From Ifrita kowaldi (Eukaryota > Chordata > Aves > Passeriformes > Cinclosomatidae), in assembly GCA_013398055.1 (NCBI GenBank), contig VZRS01009654.1, positions 1,138,763 to 1,202,762 on the forward strand: a stretch of DNA of 64,000 bases. Direction: 5' to 3'. A program made the position numbers and the translations under genes. The notes beneath the pieces are model-generated. The model did not search any database. It was not told the DNA's origin and saw nothing but the letters and a program-made list of their open reading frames with translations. The first letter of the stretch is position 1, and the number at the start of each line of letters is the position of its first letter. This document shows, piece after piece, positions 23,776-34,800 of the stretch.

Positions 23776-24095
23776 GCAGAGTGATGGAAGCTGGAAGAGA
23801 CCTCCACAGGTCATCTGGTTCAATAATGCCCTGGCTCAAGCAGGGCCGCCTAGAACCACTTACCCAGGACCACGTCCAGATGGCTTTTGAGTATCCCCAA
23901 GGAGGGAGACTGCGCAACCTCCCTGGGCAGCCTGTGCTAGTGCTCAGTAAAGCAGTAAAAAAGTGTTCAGAGGGAGTGCCCTGTATTTCAGTGTGTGCCC
24001 ATTGCCTCATCCTGTAACTGGGCATCACTGAAAATAGTCTGGCTCCGTCCCCTTTGCACCCTTCTCTAAAGTATTTGTATACATTGATGAGATTT
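23776..24095 (-). mobile_element. CR1 LINE fragment, antisense
   Basis: The plus strand reads as the reverse complement of the 3' region of a chicken-repeat-1 LINE: 'CTGGAAGAGACCTCCACAGG', then 'CAAGCAGGGCCGCCTAGA', then 'CTGGGCAGCCTGTGCTAGTG', then 'GTGCCCATTGCCTCATCCTG'. It is 5'-truncated and decayed with small indels, carries no reverse transcriptase, and is inactive. Boundaries are approximate. Confidence 0.85.
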
Positions 24096-26908
24096 CTTTT
24101 AGAGCTGCTGGGTTGACATAGTGTATAGATGTTTTCCATACTTTCCAGCTGCCCTGTAAGCAGGACTGGGTTTCACACCTGCATTTTCAGAAAAGAGAAA
24201 GGGAAATGTTGCTGTTACAGAATGAGTGATGCATGCATTTGCAAACTTGCATGCATCCATTTAAGAGATAGCACTTGATGGAGATGATTCATAAGCAATT
24301 CATTAAAAAAAAGGATTTTTGTTTTTCTGCTGCACTTGCTGTCTACAGACTTATCTAAGATCCTGTCACACAGTGTTTTAGCTCTTTCAGTCCAGCAATA
24401 AGCAATCCTCTCAGCTGGTTGCTTGCTTTTGATTTTTCTGGTAGCTCACAGGATTTGTGTTATTAAGAAGGAGTGTAATCTCTTTATACTGGCTTACGCA
24501 CAAGAGAATTTGATTAATGTAAAGTCAGTCTGAGAACTGAAGCAAATGACAGAGGTGCTGTTAAAGCTGCTACAAGCAGGTGTAAAGCAGTAAGAAGGGA
24601 AAGCCAGTATTCTTCCCAGACAGAGTCTTGTTTTTTGGGAAGTAAAACTCAGTTTTAGTGGTAAAGCATTATGCAGTGTATTAGCATTCTTTTAGTGTGT
24701 TTAGTAAATATGTCACCTCAGTAATTGGAGACTTAATCACTGTAGTCTGTGGTAAATCCTTTCGGAGATGTGAGGAAGTGCTTTGGATGCATTTGTGTTA
24801 CAAGAGTTACCACTACAAACTTAAATATTTAGGAGCTGTGGTGTTGCAGGCTTCCTGATGATTGCTGTAGAGTGTTCCTTCATTTGTTAAGGAAATAAAA
24901 ATGTACATCAGCATTTTTATGAGAGACTCATTAGGAATGAGCACAGCAGCAAGATGATGAGCTGTCATCTATTGTTCCAGCTGACAAATTAAGCCATTCT
25001 TCTACTGATATGTGCAAGCCTTATCCAAATATCCCTGCAGGCAGAATTGCACAACATTCCACCCTCCTTATCACTTCTCCTTCTTGTCTGTGATGTCGAG
25101 AGATTAACAAAGGCTTATGGTGGATGGGGGTTAAGGAAAAATGCCTCATTCAAAAAAACTTGTAGACCTAATAAAAATTAAGCTGTATCATGCTGACTGA
25201 CACCAAAGCTGCATAGTATTTGGAAAATCTAAAAGGAGATTGAAATTATTTGGGGGAAAATGCTTGTTCTATATCTGTATGCCCAGTGTCTGAAGTGGTA
25301 ATTAACTTATGATATATGATTGTAGTTGTGTTGGAGTCTGTGGAGGTTAATGGGCTTCTGCTGTCTGAAGAAACACTTTCAATGAGGTAGTCGTGGTTAT
25401 ACAGGGTTGAAGAGACCTGCTAAAAACCCTGCTTACAAGCTTTACTACTACTCTGAATGACTCTTACTGTTGTACTTCTTACTCAAGCATTTCTTGTCCT
25501 CAGAGGGTGGTGCTATCAGTAGAATGAGTCGAGTTTTAGGACTGCAATGAGTTTCCAATGTTCTCTTGTTTCTTTTTGGCAAAGAAGGTGACTCAGAGAG
25601 GTGACTGATCTTGAACAAAACTTTGTACCCCTGATATCTCCTCTTTGCAGACACTTCACGTGAAGGTGACAGGGTAGAAGTGAATGACTGGGCAGTGGGT
25701 CTGGGAGCTTTTCCATGTTTGTCCCTACAATCTAAACCTCAGCATTATGAAAGAAGCCTCATCTACAAAAGCTGTGTGGCAGCATGGCTCACAGGAGAGT
25801 AAAAGGAGATGGCCCTCTTAGCCTGCTCTATGTTGCAGAGAGCAATGTCTTCGATGTCCTTCCTTGCCAGACAGTTTATCTTTCATCTGGCTGCTGGCTC
25901 TCCTCAACATTGCAGGGTTTATAGTAGAGCTGTCATGGTCTGCTGCTATGATAGATGGCAGCAGTAGGTCTTTGTGCCTCTATACTTAGATAACCACTTG
26001 AGAATGTGGATAGGAAGGAGGCAAGAGGTGTCTTGTGCCTGCCTTGTGTATGTGCACAGCAGGAGCCCTGACCTTGCTGTGACTGGCTGGATGAGCAGGA
26101 CCAGGAAGGAGAAACTTGAAGTGGAGGCTGCTGCAACTAGCTAAGGGGCATTGCACAATGTATAGGGGATGGGTGTGAAGAGCACTGGTGGTGTGTTCCC
26201 TGCAGTTTCCACTCCTGAATGAAGTCCTAATTGTAGTGTCCTTGCTTTTTAAGGCCTTGCCTTCTGTGATCACAGCAATGGTAGGTGTAAGGGAAGTTCT
26301 GAATGTGTATGCAAGAGCAATATTGGTCTCTGTGTGCAGGGCATTTTATGAACTTCAGATGAAATAAAAACGTGGGTTGGCCAGTTCTGTTTTCCTGGAT
26401 ACATATTTATTGTTTAAAAGTTAAACCTATGAATTCTTTCCCTCTTTTGACCCAAGGGAACAAAGTGGGTAGAAATTGGTGGACTGCAATCAATATTGAA
26501 ACCTTTGCAGTTGAGAAACGCTTTGTAGATAGAAGTCCAGCACCTAACCTGGTTTTGGAAACTTGGAGAATTCAGATACACTGACTGGTGTTGGAACAGC
26601 TAAGGAGTGTCCTTCTCCAGAATGGGCAGCCCTGGATCTCATTTGCTTCTTGCTGGATTGTTTTGTAAGTTCTGAAATGTGCTGGTGGTTCTCTGGTTGT
26701 TTGCCTGTTTTAATATGTAGAGGTATTACATTTCCCCCCTCCATCATTCTGCCAAGGAAATGCTAACAAATCCTTTTCTTTCGCAGGACTTTTTGTCTGC
26801 CCATGGTACCCAAACTACTGTCCTGGTATATGTATTTTTGTGATGTTCTGGATTTAGTACCCGTGTCACACATGAGGAACAGTGGGAAATCAAGTTACCT
26901 GCTTAGGT
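24096..26908. other. Intergenic sequence
   Basis: This 2.8-kb stretch has no recognisable gene or repeat. Around 24960-25010 it contains a compact set of an E-box (CAGCTG), a SOX-like ATTGTT and a homeodomain-like AAATTAA, which could be an enhancer but is not supported beyond motif matching. Confidence 0.6.
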
Positions 26909-27003
26909 TCATAGAATATCCTGAGTTGGAAGAGACCCACAATGGTCATCAAAGTCCAGCTCCTGGTCCTGCACAGGCCAACCACAGTCAGATAAGGACA
27001 TTG
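26909..27003 (-). mobile_element. CR1 LINE 3'-end fragment, antisense
   Basis: The stretch 'CATAGAATATCCTGAGTTGG' followed by 'AAGAGACCCACAATGGTCAT' and 'TCCTGGTCCTGCACAGGCCA' is the reverse complement of a common avian CR1 3' terminus. The right boundary is fuzzy and the body is lost. Confidence 0.8.
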
Positions 27004-29144
27004 CCAGGTCTGGAAGCTAAGCCCTGGGATACTGAACGGTGCTTCCATGCCCTTGTTACAAAGGCAACACTTTCTCTGTGCTCAAAATTAATGGGACTGA
27101 GTAAGCAATTGGAACTTCCCCCAGAAGAACTGCTCTGCACCTTGTCTCTGATCTCTTTGGTAGATCTCTGAGTGTCTGGGCACTACGGGGTGCAAAGGGC
27201 AAAAATGTCTTTACAAATTTTTGAGCTGTCCTTTACATATCTCATGCTACTCACCTGGCAACTGTATCATGGGTAGTCCTCAACTTGGCTTTGGTACTTT
27301 CTATGCAGAAAGGTTCCAGCAGCGCTGGCCTAAGCCATTGCTGCTCAGTGGTGTCACCTGGTCAAGCCATGTCCTTGGTAACTGCTGTTGCTGCTGTCAC
27401 ATTTGGGATTGAGTGGAATTATGTTAATCACAAGCAGGTAAGATGTAGCTAAAAGGAGATGCACTTGGAAAGCTAAATAGAAATGGAGGTGGTGTGTGTG
27501 CCAAGCAGCAAGCTCACCAACTCTGAATGCTGTTACAAAACCTTGGGCAAAGGTTTGTTCTTTCCTGTCCCTGTGTGTGGAGGTTCAGCCACTCCTCCTG
27601 CTGTGGGAAGTAGCACTCCAGTGGCTCCTGCACTCTCCCACATCCTCAGAATGGGACTGGGGTTTGGCTAGCTGGGGCTGCTAGAGCAGTGTAGCTTGCA
27701 GGCATGCAGCACTGCCTTTCCCCAGGGAGAAAGAGAAGGGAGCATGAGGCAGTGGATTCGTAATCTATGGAAAGAAAGAAAACAAGTAGAGCTTCATTTA
27801 TTCACTGCTGTTGAACAAGTTGCTGGTTGGAAGCAGCCTATTTAACTATTGAAGCTCCAAACGTTTTCTGTTTGTCAGCCATGTGATCACTTTGTTGTAT
27901 TTAGGCTTGATGGGGGAAAAACTGGTGCCTCGTAGAAAGCCTGTGGGCTGTCTTCTGAAGGAAGCTTTCAGATGTAGCTGACCACTCTGATGTATTCTGA
28001 AAAGTGGCTTTTTAGTAGAAATCTTTGTTTAACAAAACAAAATACCTAGAGTAAATGACTTTTCTTCCAGAAGAGATCTCTTAGTAGGATTTAAAAAAAG
28101 AGAAATTATCTCCTTTTCATACTGAGAGAAATAGTCATTGACTATGGTGTCAGTTCCTGAGAAAGCTACCTCCCAAAAGCCAGGCTATGGGGCTGGCTGC
28201 TTGCTGTCCAATCCCTTTGCTTCAGTAAACTGATACCTTATTTTCTGCCTTCCTCTAAGTCTCCTGAAGTAGTGCTGTATCCACAGCAAACAGCTGGGTT
28301 AATATCACTCCTGAGTGATCCGCCATGGATCTGAGTGGTTTTGAAGGGCTGGGACTGGTGAAGAGCTTTAGCTGGAAGAGGTCACTGAGACCATGTAATT
28401 CTTACCAAGGGATGATGTCAAATGGGGTTTTATACATGTAAGGGTGATGTCAGATGGGGTTGCAAATCTACAGAGGCATTTGACTTTAATGCCATTTGCT
28501 GAGTAACTTTTCTTTGAGCTCTGCAGAACAGCTCTGACTTTGCATCTGACACTGAAAATTTAATCATGCCAAAGAAACATGCTCTGTCAGTGTATCTCAC
28601 TAGAGGTGGATTGATGGTAGTTGCTTTTGTTCTATTTAAAATAGCCTCTGCACACAACTGTGCACCTAGGAAGCTGGAGCATCACTTTGAGGAGTACATG
28701 TGACATTTTGTCTTTGCAAGAATGATGTATCATAAATGAAAGTGGAGCTGGACTTCTCCACATTGTTCAGGTAGCTGCTAATACCTCCCGTAATTGCTAA
28801 TGTTTCTCAGGGTTAAAAATGGCTATGGAACCTATCAGAAACTGTAAAAGGAAAGGGAGTCTACCTAACTGGCAGGTAAGATCTGAATCTCTCCAACTCT
28901 GCAGCAGGTCTGATCCATCTCAGCTTACTGGCCCCAGACCAAGAAGCAGTTTGTTCTTTTCTGCATAACACAGTATTGAAAGGCTGCCCAGAACATGAAG
29001 GTATAACTTTTCACTTAAAAAAAATTAAAAATACAAGGCTCCTCAGCAGCTGAAGTTAGCCACTATGTGTCTCCTTAAACTGAAAGGGAGCATCTTTGAG
29101 CTGGAGGGTGGCCTGTGATGAAGGCACATGGTGTAATTCTTGGG
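27004..29144. other. Intergenic sequence between two CR1 ends
   Basis: No gene or RNA is recognised here. A weak CR1-like phrase near 28366-28420 (AGCTGGAAGAGGTCACTGAG) is too short and degraded to call. Confidence 0.6.
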
Positions 29145-29214
29145 CATGTCCTGTGCAGGGCTAGGAGTTGGACTTGATCCTTGTAGGTCCCCTCTGACTC
29201 AGGATATTCTGTGA
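29145..29214 (+). mobile_element. CR1 LINE 3'-end fragment, sense
   Basis: The stretch 'CATGTCCTGTGCAGGGCTAG' followed by 'GAGTTGGACTTGATCCTTGT' and 'CAGGATATTCTGTGA' is a CR1 3' terminus on the plus strand. It is the same type as the antisense fragment at 26909-27003, giving an inverted pair about 2.1 kb apart. Confidence 0.8.
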
Positions 29215-31716
29215 AGACGTGTTACGTCTGTATAGCTTGCGCTGCTGTCTGCTTCAAATGCTTTATTTTTAGCAAAATTTTATTGGCTTGATATGTAGGA
29301 AAAATAAAGACAACGTATTAGCAAAATAATTTCCGTACCAGTGCAGCCTGTTGCTCCACAGAAGGGTTTTCTGATTAAAGCTCTAGTGCTTTCTCTCAAG
29401 GATGTACAGCTGTGTTTCTCCTTCATTAGATTAGTACACACATAAAGAAAATGTTAAAAGAGCCACTATTACTACAGATTACTGTGTCCAGACACCAGCA
29501 GTTAGAAAATTCACCTTGCTGCTATCTACTGCCCTAGCATTACTGGCCTGTCACTTTACAAAAGCAAGTTGCTCTTTTCCCTGGACTGTTGACTTTAAAG
29601 AACTTGTTGTAACTAGTCAGTGCCTTGCTTGTCCTAGAGGCCTCCAGAGGAGAAAAAAAATCTCACTTTTTGATGTTCAAAGCTAGAAACCTCTTTAATC
29701 CCTTGGTCTGTATAAGGTAAAAATAAGTAAAGAAGGAAAAATAAGGATGAAAATCTGTTTCTCCTCACCTCAGGCCACTGCTGTCAGATCTTTGCAGTGT
29801 TGGTGCAGTACAATGGCAGGGGCACTGGATCATCTTTACATGGGAGCTCTGTGGCTTTTCACTGCACATTTGTAGAGTAAACTAAGGCCATAAGGCCCAG
29901 GTTCATTTTTACCTTTTGTGCAACTTAATTTGAGGGAAAATTTTTCCTCTCCTGGTTATGAGTAGTATTTCCTTCTTAGTGCTGTGTACGGAATGGTGTC
30001 TGTAGCATTAATGCTTCTCCTCTGCTTCTCACTGCAATGCCGTGTTATATTCAAGAGTTAGAGCTCAGGTGAGACGTAGGCAGTATCTGCTGCTCTCTTC
30101 TCCACCCTCTGCCTTAATGTCACTCTGAGATGGAACATGTCCTGCTGCTGCTCAGGACATGTCCTGTCTGGGACTAAAAGGTTGGTCAAAGCCAGGTGAG
30201 AGAAAGTAACAAATTGTGGAGTTTGCTCACTCTCTCATCTTTTGATCAACTGTGACTTTTATCAGGGCCCTGCATCTCTAATTTCTCTAATACTGAATGC
30301 AGTCTGTGAACCTGAGGCGGGCTGTCTGCATCTCCTCTCTTTAAGATGCTTTGCAAGTGCCTCTGACTGTATAAAGCTAAGTAAACCCATGTCCTGTGGT
30401 GTGACCTAGCCTATAGCACATCCCAGGTTTCTGATTGGGAATGGGAAAGGACCATGTGTCTGCACTGTGTCTCTTCTGAGCAACTGCATTGGGAATTGCT
30501 GCATACATCCAGCAATTACAGCATCAAAATCGATTCACATAGGATGGCACGGGTTAAATCAGGAGCAGACGCCTCAGCATCTATGGCATACATGCCATAC
30601 AGCATGTACGTGTCTGTATTGGTCATATGATATCCCAAAACCTCAGATGCTTTAGCAGCTAGGATTCTTCCCTAAATTCTAATCCTGGAGGGGAGGCAGG
30701 ATGCAGTAAAGAACTGTATAATGCTAATCTGCTTTCCTGTGGGCATTACAAAAGACAGGTTCTTTTGGAGAACAGTGTTTGTATCTGTGCAGGGAGAATG
30801 GGTTTCAAGAGAGGAACAAGGACATAAGGAACCAGATTAAAAAGCTTGCTGTGGGAGTACTAAGCAGGAGATGAACATGGACTTACCTGAGCTGTGTGAT
30901 ATATTCCTATGTGTCCATATTGGGGCCAAGAAGGAGCTGGTACCTAAGAGGCAGGGCAGAGGCTGTTCTTGCCACATGTCCAAGATGCAGGAAGGCAGGC
31001 AGAATTTTATGCACTAACTTTGGTCAGCAATGGCCCTTTAAGGCAGAGCAAGGCGTGCAGTATGGACACTGCCCAGTCCAAACCCAGCAGCCACGTGAAC
31101 TCTCCCCAGGTGGGCAGTGCCAGCCTGGCACAGCAAGGCCCCCCCCATCCCCCTCCTCCTCTGATGACAGAGGGAGTCTGATTGAACTTGCTGGCTCCCA
31201 CTCACTCTGCCCCAATTTTCCTCAGGACAAATGAAAGAACCTGTCTCCAAGTGCAAGATTTTGGGAATATGTGTCAGAGATGCCTGTCAGTAAAACATCC
31301 GTCTTGCCCTAATTTCTGCATGGAGTGCTGCAATGTCGAGTGAAATAACCTTCCAAGCTGGCTCTGGTGCAGAGGTATTTTGGCTTATGTTATTGCTGAG
31401 AGCTTTCTTTCTGATGAGCTCTTTCTGCCTCTCTGTGTTTCTGATGTCTGACTCTCTTCACTCTTCTTTTTCCCTTGGGCTGGGATGTGTGCTGTTTGCA
31501 ATGCATCAGGAAGTAATACGCAATGAGAAAACTCTCATCATCTGTGCATCAGGGAGAGAATTACTGACTGAGTGCTGAGCAGTCAAGTTATTGATTCAAA
31601 CCAAAGCCCAGTCTCTCTGTCTGCTGGGCTGGTTACGTCCTGCTGGTTCATTGCATTTAATCGGATTCCCTGAGCTGCCACGCAGAGGGGGAGAGTTAGA
31701 ACGAGATCCATTTATA
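29215..31716. other. Intergenic and PLEKHD1 upstream/5' leader region
   Basis: No gene is recognised. This must contain the PLEKHD1 promoter unless a remote first exon exists. It is not a strong CpG island, unlike the SLC39A9 promoter. The frame upstream of the PLEKHD1 ATG is open for about 42 codons (31591-31716) but lacks an ATG. Confidence 0.55.
30133..30164. promoter_or_regulatory. Candidate p53-family response element
   Basis: Two decamers match the p53 half-site RRRCWWGYYY perfectly: GAACATGTCC at 30133-30142 and GGACATGTCC at 30155-30164, both with the preferred CATG core, separated by 12 bp (30143-30154). The classical definition allows 0-13 bp, although long spacers usually bind weakly. 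It lies about 1.55 kb upstream of the PLEKHD1 start codon. Function is inferred from the motif only. Confidence 0.35.
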
Positions 31717-31865
31717 ATGTTCGCTTCAAAATCCAGTTCTGTATCCCCTTCCCCGTCCATGGAACAGACGGATTCGGATGCTCTGGACATCAGCACCAAA
31801 GTGCAGCTGTTCGGTGTGCTCTGGAAGAGACCCTTTGGGAGACAGTCGGCCAAATGGTCCAGGAG
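31717..31865 (+). CDS. PLEKHD1: PLEKHD1 exon 1
   Basis: This encodes residues 1-49 and two bases of codon 50, starting MFASKSSSVSPSPSMEQ and ending WKRPFGRQSAKWSRR. The start was chosen because it matches the family N-terminus and has A at -3. It includes the first PH strands (VQLFGVLWKRP). The donor is GTAAGC. Confidence 0.93.
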
Positions 31866-34800
31866 GTAAGCCACAGTTGCTGAGGGATGCTCGGGTGAAA
31901 TACAAAGCCTAAGGGTTCTGGGATAAGTTAGGAGCCTGAGTGCTTGACTCTTCAAGTGCAGCCAGCCAGGCAGAGGCCGGGGTAAAACTTGGGGCATAGC
32001 TTCCCTGCTGTTCTGAGTCTGCTTTACACATGTGGCACCCCATTGTGCTCTCTTCTTTATCTGTCCAGACCTTGTGCTATGTACACTTCAGGGTGGGAAT
32101 AGAGACCAGCTGCCTCCTCTGGATAATTATCTTATGAAAGAGGAAGAGTCATCTTGTGTGTTTTGCCCCTAAACTGCCTGACTTTGTTCTTTTAGCACTC
32201 AAAGCTCTTTGAGTCCTTTGGATGCCAGAGGCAAGGGCTGAGCTGGCTGCATGTGGGTCTGTATGTGCGTGTGTGTGTGGTCTGCAGGGGTCTGCAGACC
32301 AGCTCCAGTACTGCTGTGCTGCCTGACAGTGACGGCATGCTTGGAACAGCACGTGCTGGCTCTTCCCTGGGGAGGAGGTGGCTCAGAATTCTCTCCCATC
32401 TGGCACTAGGGAGTTGCAAACTGCTGTGTGTTGTCTATCAGCACCCAGGAAGTTTGGAGCTGGAAAGCATTTGCTATAACCTTTAAGGACAGAAGTAAGT
32501 TCTATAATACTGAAATGGTGGGCGGGTTTTAAGTTTAGAGTTGGTGTGGTTTCTTTATGCAAATCACTGAATCTCTGGCACTTACCTTTTGTGGGTAAGT
32601 ACCTCTCTGCTGCAGTCTGCAGTGTAGATACAAACAATCCATTTCTAAAGCCAGCTTTCCCAGCTTTGCTCTCTGTAGTAACCATAGTGCTGCCCAGTCT
32701 GTGAAGATGGCATAGTCTGACAAAAATATTACTTGGGATGCAGTTTTGTGTTTGTAGCAGTCTTTGGCCTGTGTGTGGGTTTTATTCCCTCCCCTGCCAA
32801 GAACAGCCTATTTTCACCCAGAAAAGAATTTGTGCTGATGCTCCCTACTCAGCTCCCAAATATTGATAAATAAATGAATTATGTCTGGAAACTAATGTGA
32901 CTGTGTTACGGAAAAGAAGTGGACAGTATAACAGAGGGGAAGGTAATTTGCCATGGAGGAGACTTTCTTAAAAGGCTCTCCCTAATAAAATTTTCTTGCA
33001 GGCAAATGGCCCATCTCTGCTCCCTCTGTCATTATTTATTTAGTGCTGTTCTATTCCTAGAAGTCACCCCCATCTTCAGCAAGTAGTAAATATTTTAGTG
33101 ATAGCAGCTAGGAACAGAAGGGGAGGTGACTGTGGGTCAGGGATGGTACAGAAGATTAGTTGCAAGCACAGCAGCTGACGGTCCTGGGGGACCAGACACA
33201 GGTCAATGAGAGTTGAACACAGGGAATCTGTAAGGTTTGGAAGGAAGTGGGTACTGGAGTAAAAAGATTTGAACAGGAGGAACAATGTGTTGTTGGTTGG
33301 TTGGTTTGCTTTATCGTGGGAGAGACTTGCTTTAAAGTAAAATAACCTTGCATGTTATTGTAACAAATTGTTATGGGGAGATAAGGAGCAATTTATTCAT
33401 TTCCCCTTCGTTCCCCCCATGCCCAGCAATGCACAGCTGATCAAGTGCATTTTTTTATGAAAAGGAGAAGAGATGTTTCCCACTCCAGATAAATTAAGGA
33501 AAAAAATTGACTATTGCTTGATGTCATTGGGGATCTGATCTCTGATAAATGTAGGTTTTGTCTTGAAATCTTGGACAACAGGACTACTCCCAGTCCCAAG
33601 GAAAGTCTTTCCAAGATATGGGAGATAAAACAGTGTGTAAGGAGAGGATTGGTCTCATCAGGCCATGAGCCATGAAGATGCATCTGTGTGGGAGATATAT
33701 GATATTTACTGGCTTGATCCCATTCACTTGGCTGTAGCAGCAATGCTTCTGGAGAAACTGAGAAGAAAAGCAGCTGTTTAAGGGAAGGATGGAATCTGAT
33801 TGAATAACGGATCAAGGAAAAAGTGTCCAGGCATGGTGTCCAGTACTTCGGTGATGGAAATCCCAGGTTTTGGAATTTCACAGTGTCCCAGAGGTTATGC
33901 AGAGAGCAGGGAGGGATAGCAGAGCCCTGTTTTAGTCAGGGCTAGATCTGATGGCACCTGTGGGGACAGCTGAACTTGACTAGAGGCAGCTGTCTGAAGC
34001 ATTTTCAGTCCTTCGTTTTGCCCATGCAATGGTCTACCCTGAAGCCCAAATATTTGTGTGCTGCCTCAGGTACTGTCCGAGAGTGGGCTGGGTGCTTCTG
34101 GCACTGGACCAGTGTGGCTGTGTTTATCTGCAGGGCTGACATCTGAGCATGCTGCCTTTCAGAGCTTGATTTTTGAAATGCCATTAGCAGCATCCTGATG
34201 CCTATCTCTTAAAGAAAAGAAGTTCTATTCCTAATGTGAATTTTCTTTCCTTGTAAAGAAATATCCTTCCAACAGAGAAGCAACTGTCTTCTGAGTTTAC
34301 CGGTACTTTTGACCAGTCTAAGCTTGGGTCACTGCTGGAGTGGCTTTGGAAAATCATATTCTCAGTCCCTGACTTATGATCCTTCTCTTCCTAACAAACT
34401 GCACCCCATTCTTCCTTCCAATGCATAATAAGCAATTTAGTCTCTCCTGCTACAAAAGTTTTACTGGTAATGTCATCAGCCTGGCACGGAGGTTGGAGTG
34501 AAATGCATAATGTGCATACCTGCCCTGGATATGGCATGAATAGGGTGCTGTAATTTTCCAGGATGGAAGTGACACATTCTTTACCGTGAATGATCCCAGT
34601 CCCATATAGAAATGTCAGGCTCTAAATTGTCTGTCACCATCCGTGTCTAAGATTTTGGGGTTTAGTGGGACTGTGCCAGGAGGGGGCATCTGCTTGGTGG
34701 ACAACTGGGTGTCAGAAAACCAAGGTGGAGCACGAGAAGTTGAAAACAGGAGAGAACAAAGCACAAAACATGCCTATATCTCTCAGTAAATCCATCAGAG

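Noticed and set aside
23726..24139. Open frames on both strands around 23.7-24.1 kb
   Set aside because: They run through a decayed CR1 fragment and have no LINE ORF2 catalytic motif or host-gene similarity.
28366..28420. Possible CR1 3'-end remnant
   Set aside because: The match is limited to about 20 bp and too degraded to distinguish from chance.
31591..31716. N-terminal extension of PLEKHD1
   Set aside because: The frame is open upstream but has no ATG. The family N-terminus matches the ATG at 31717.
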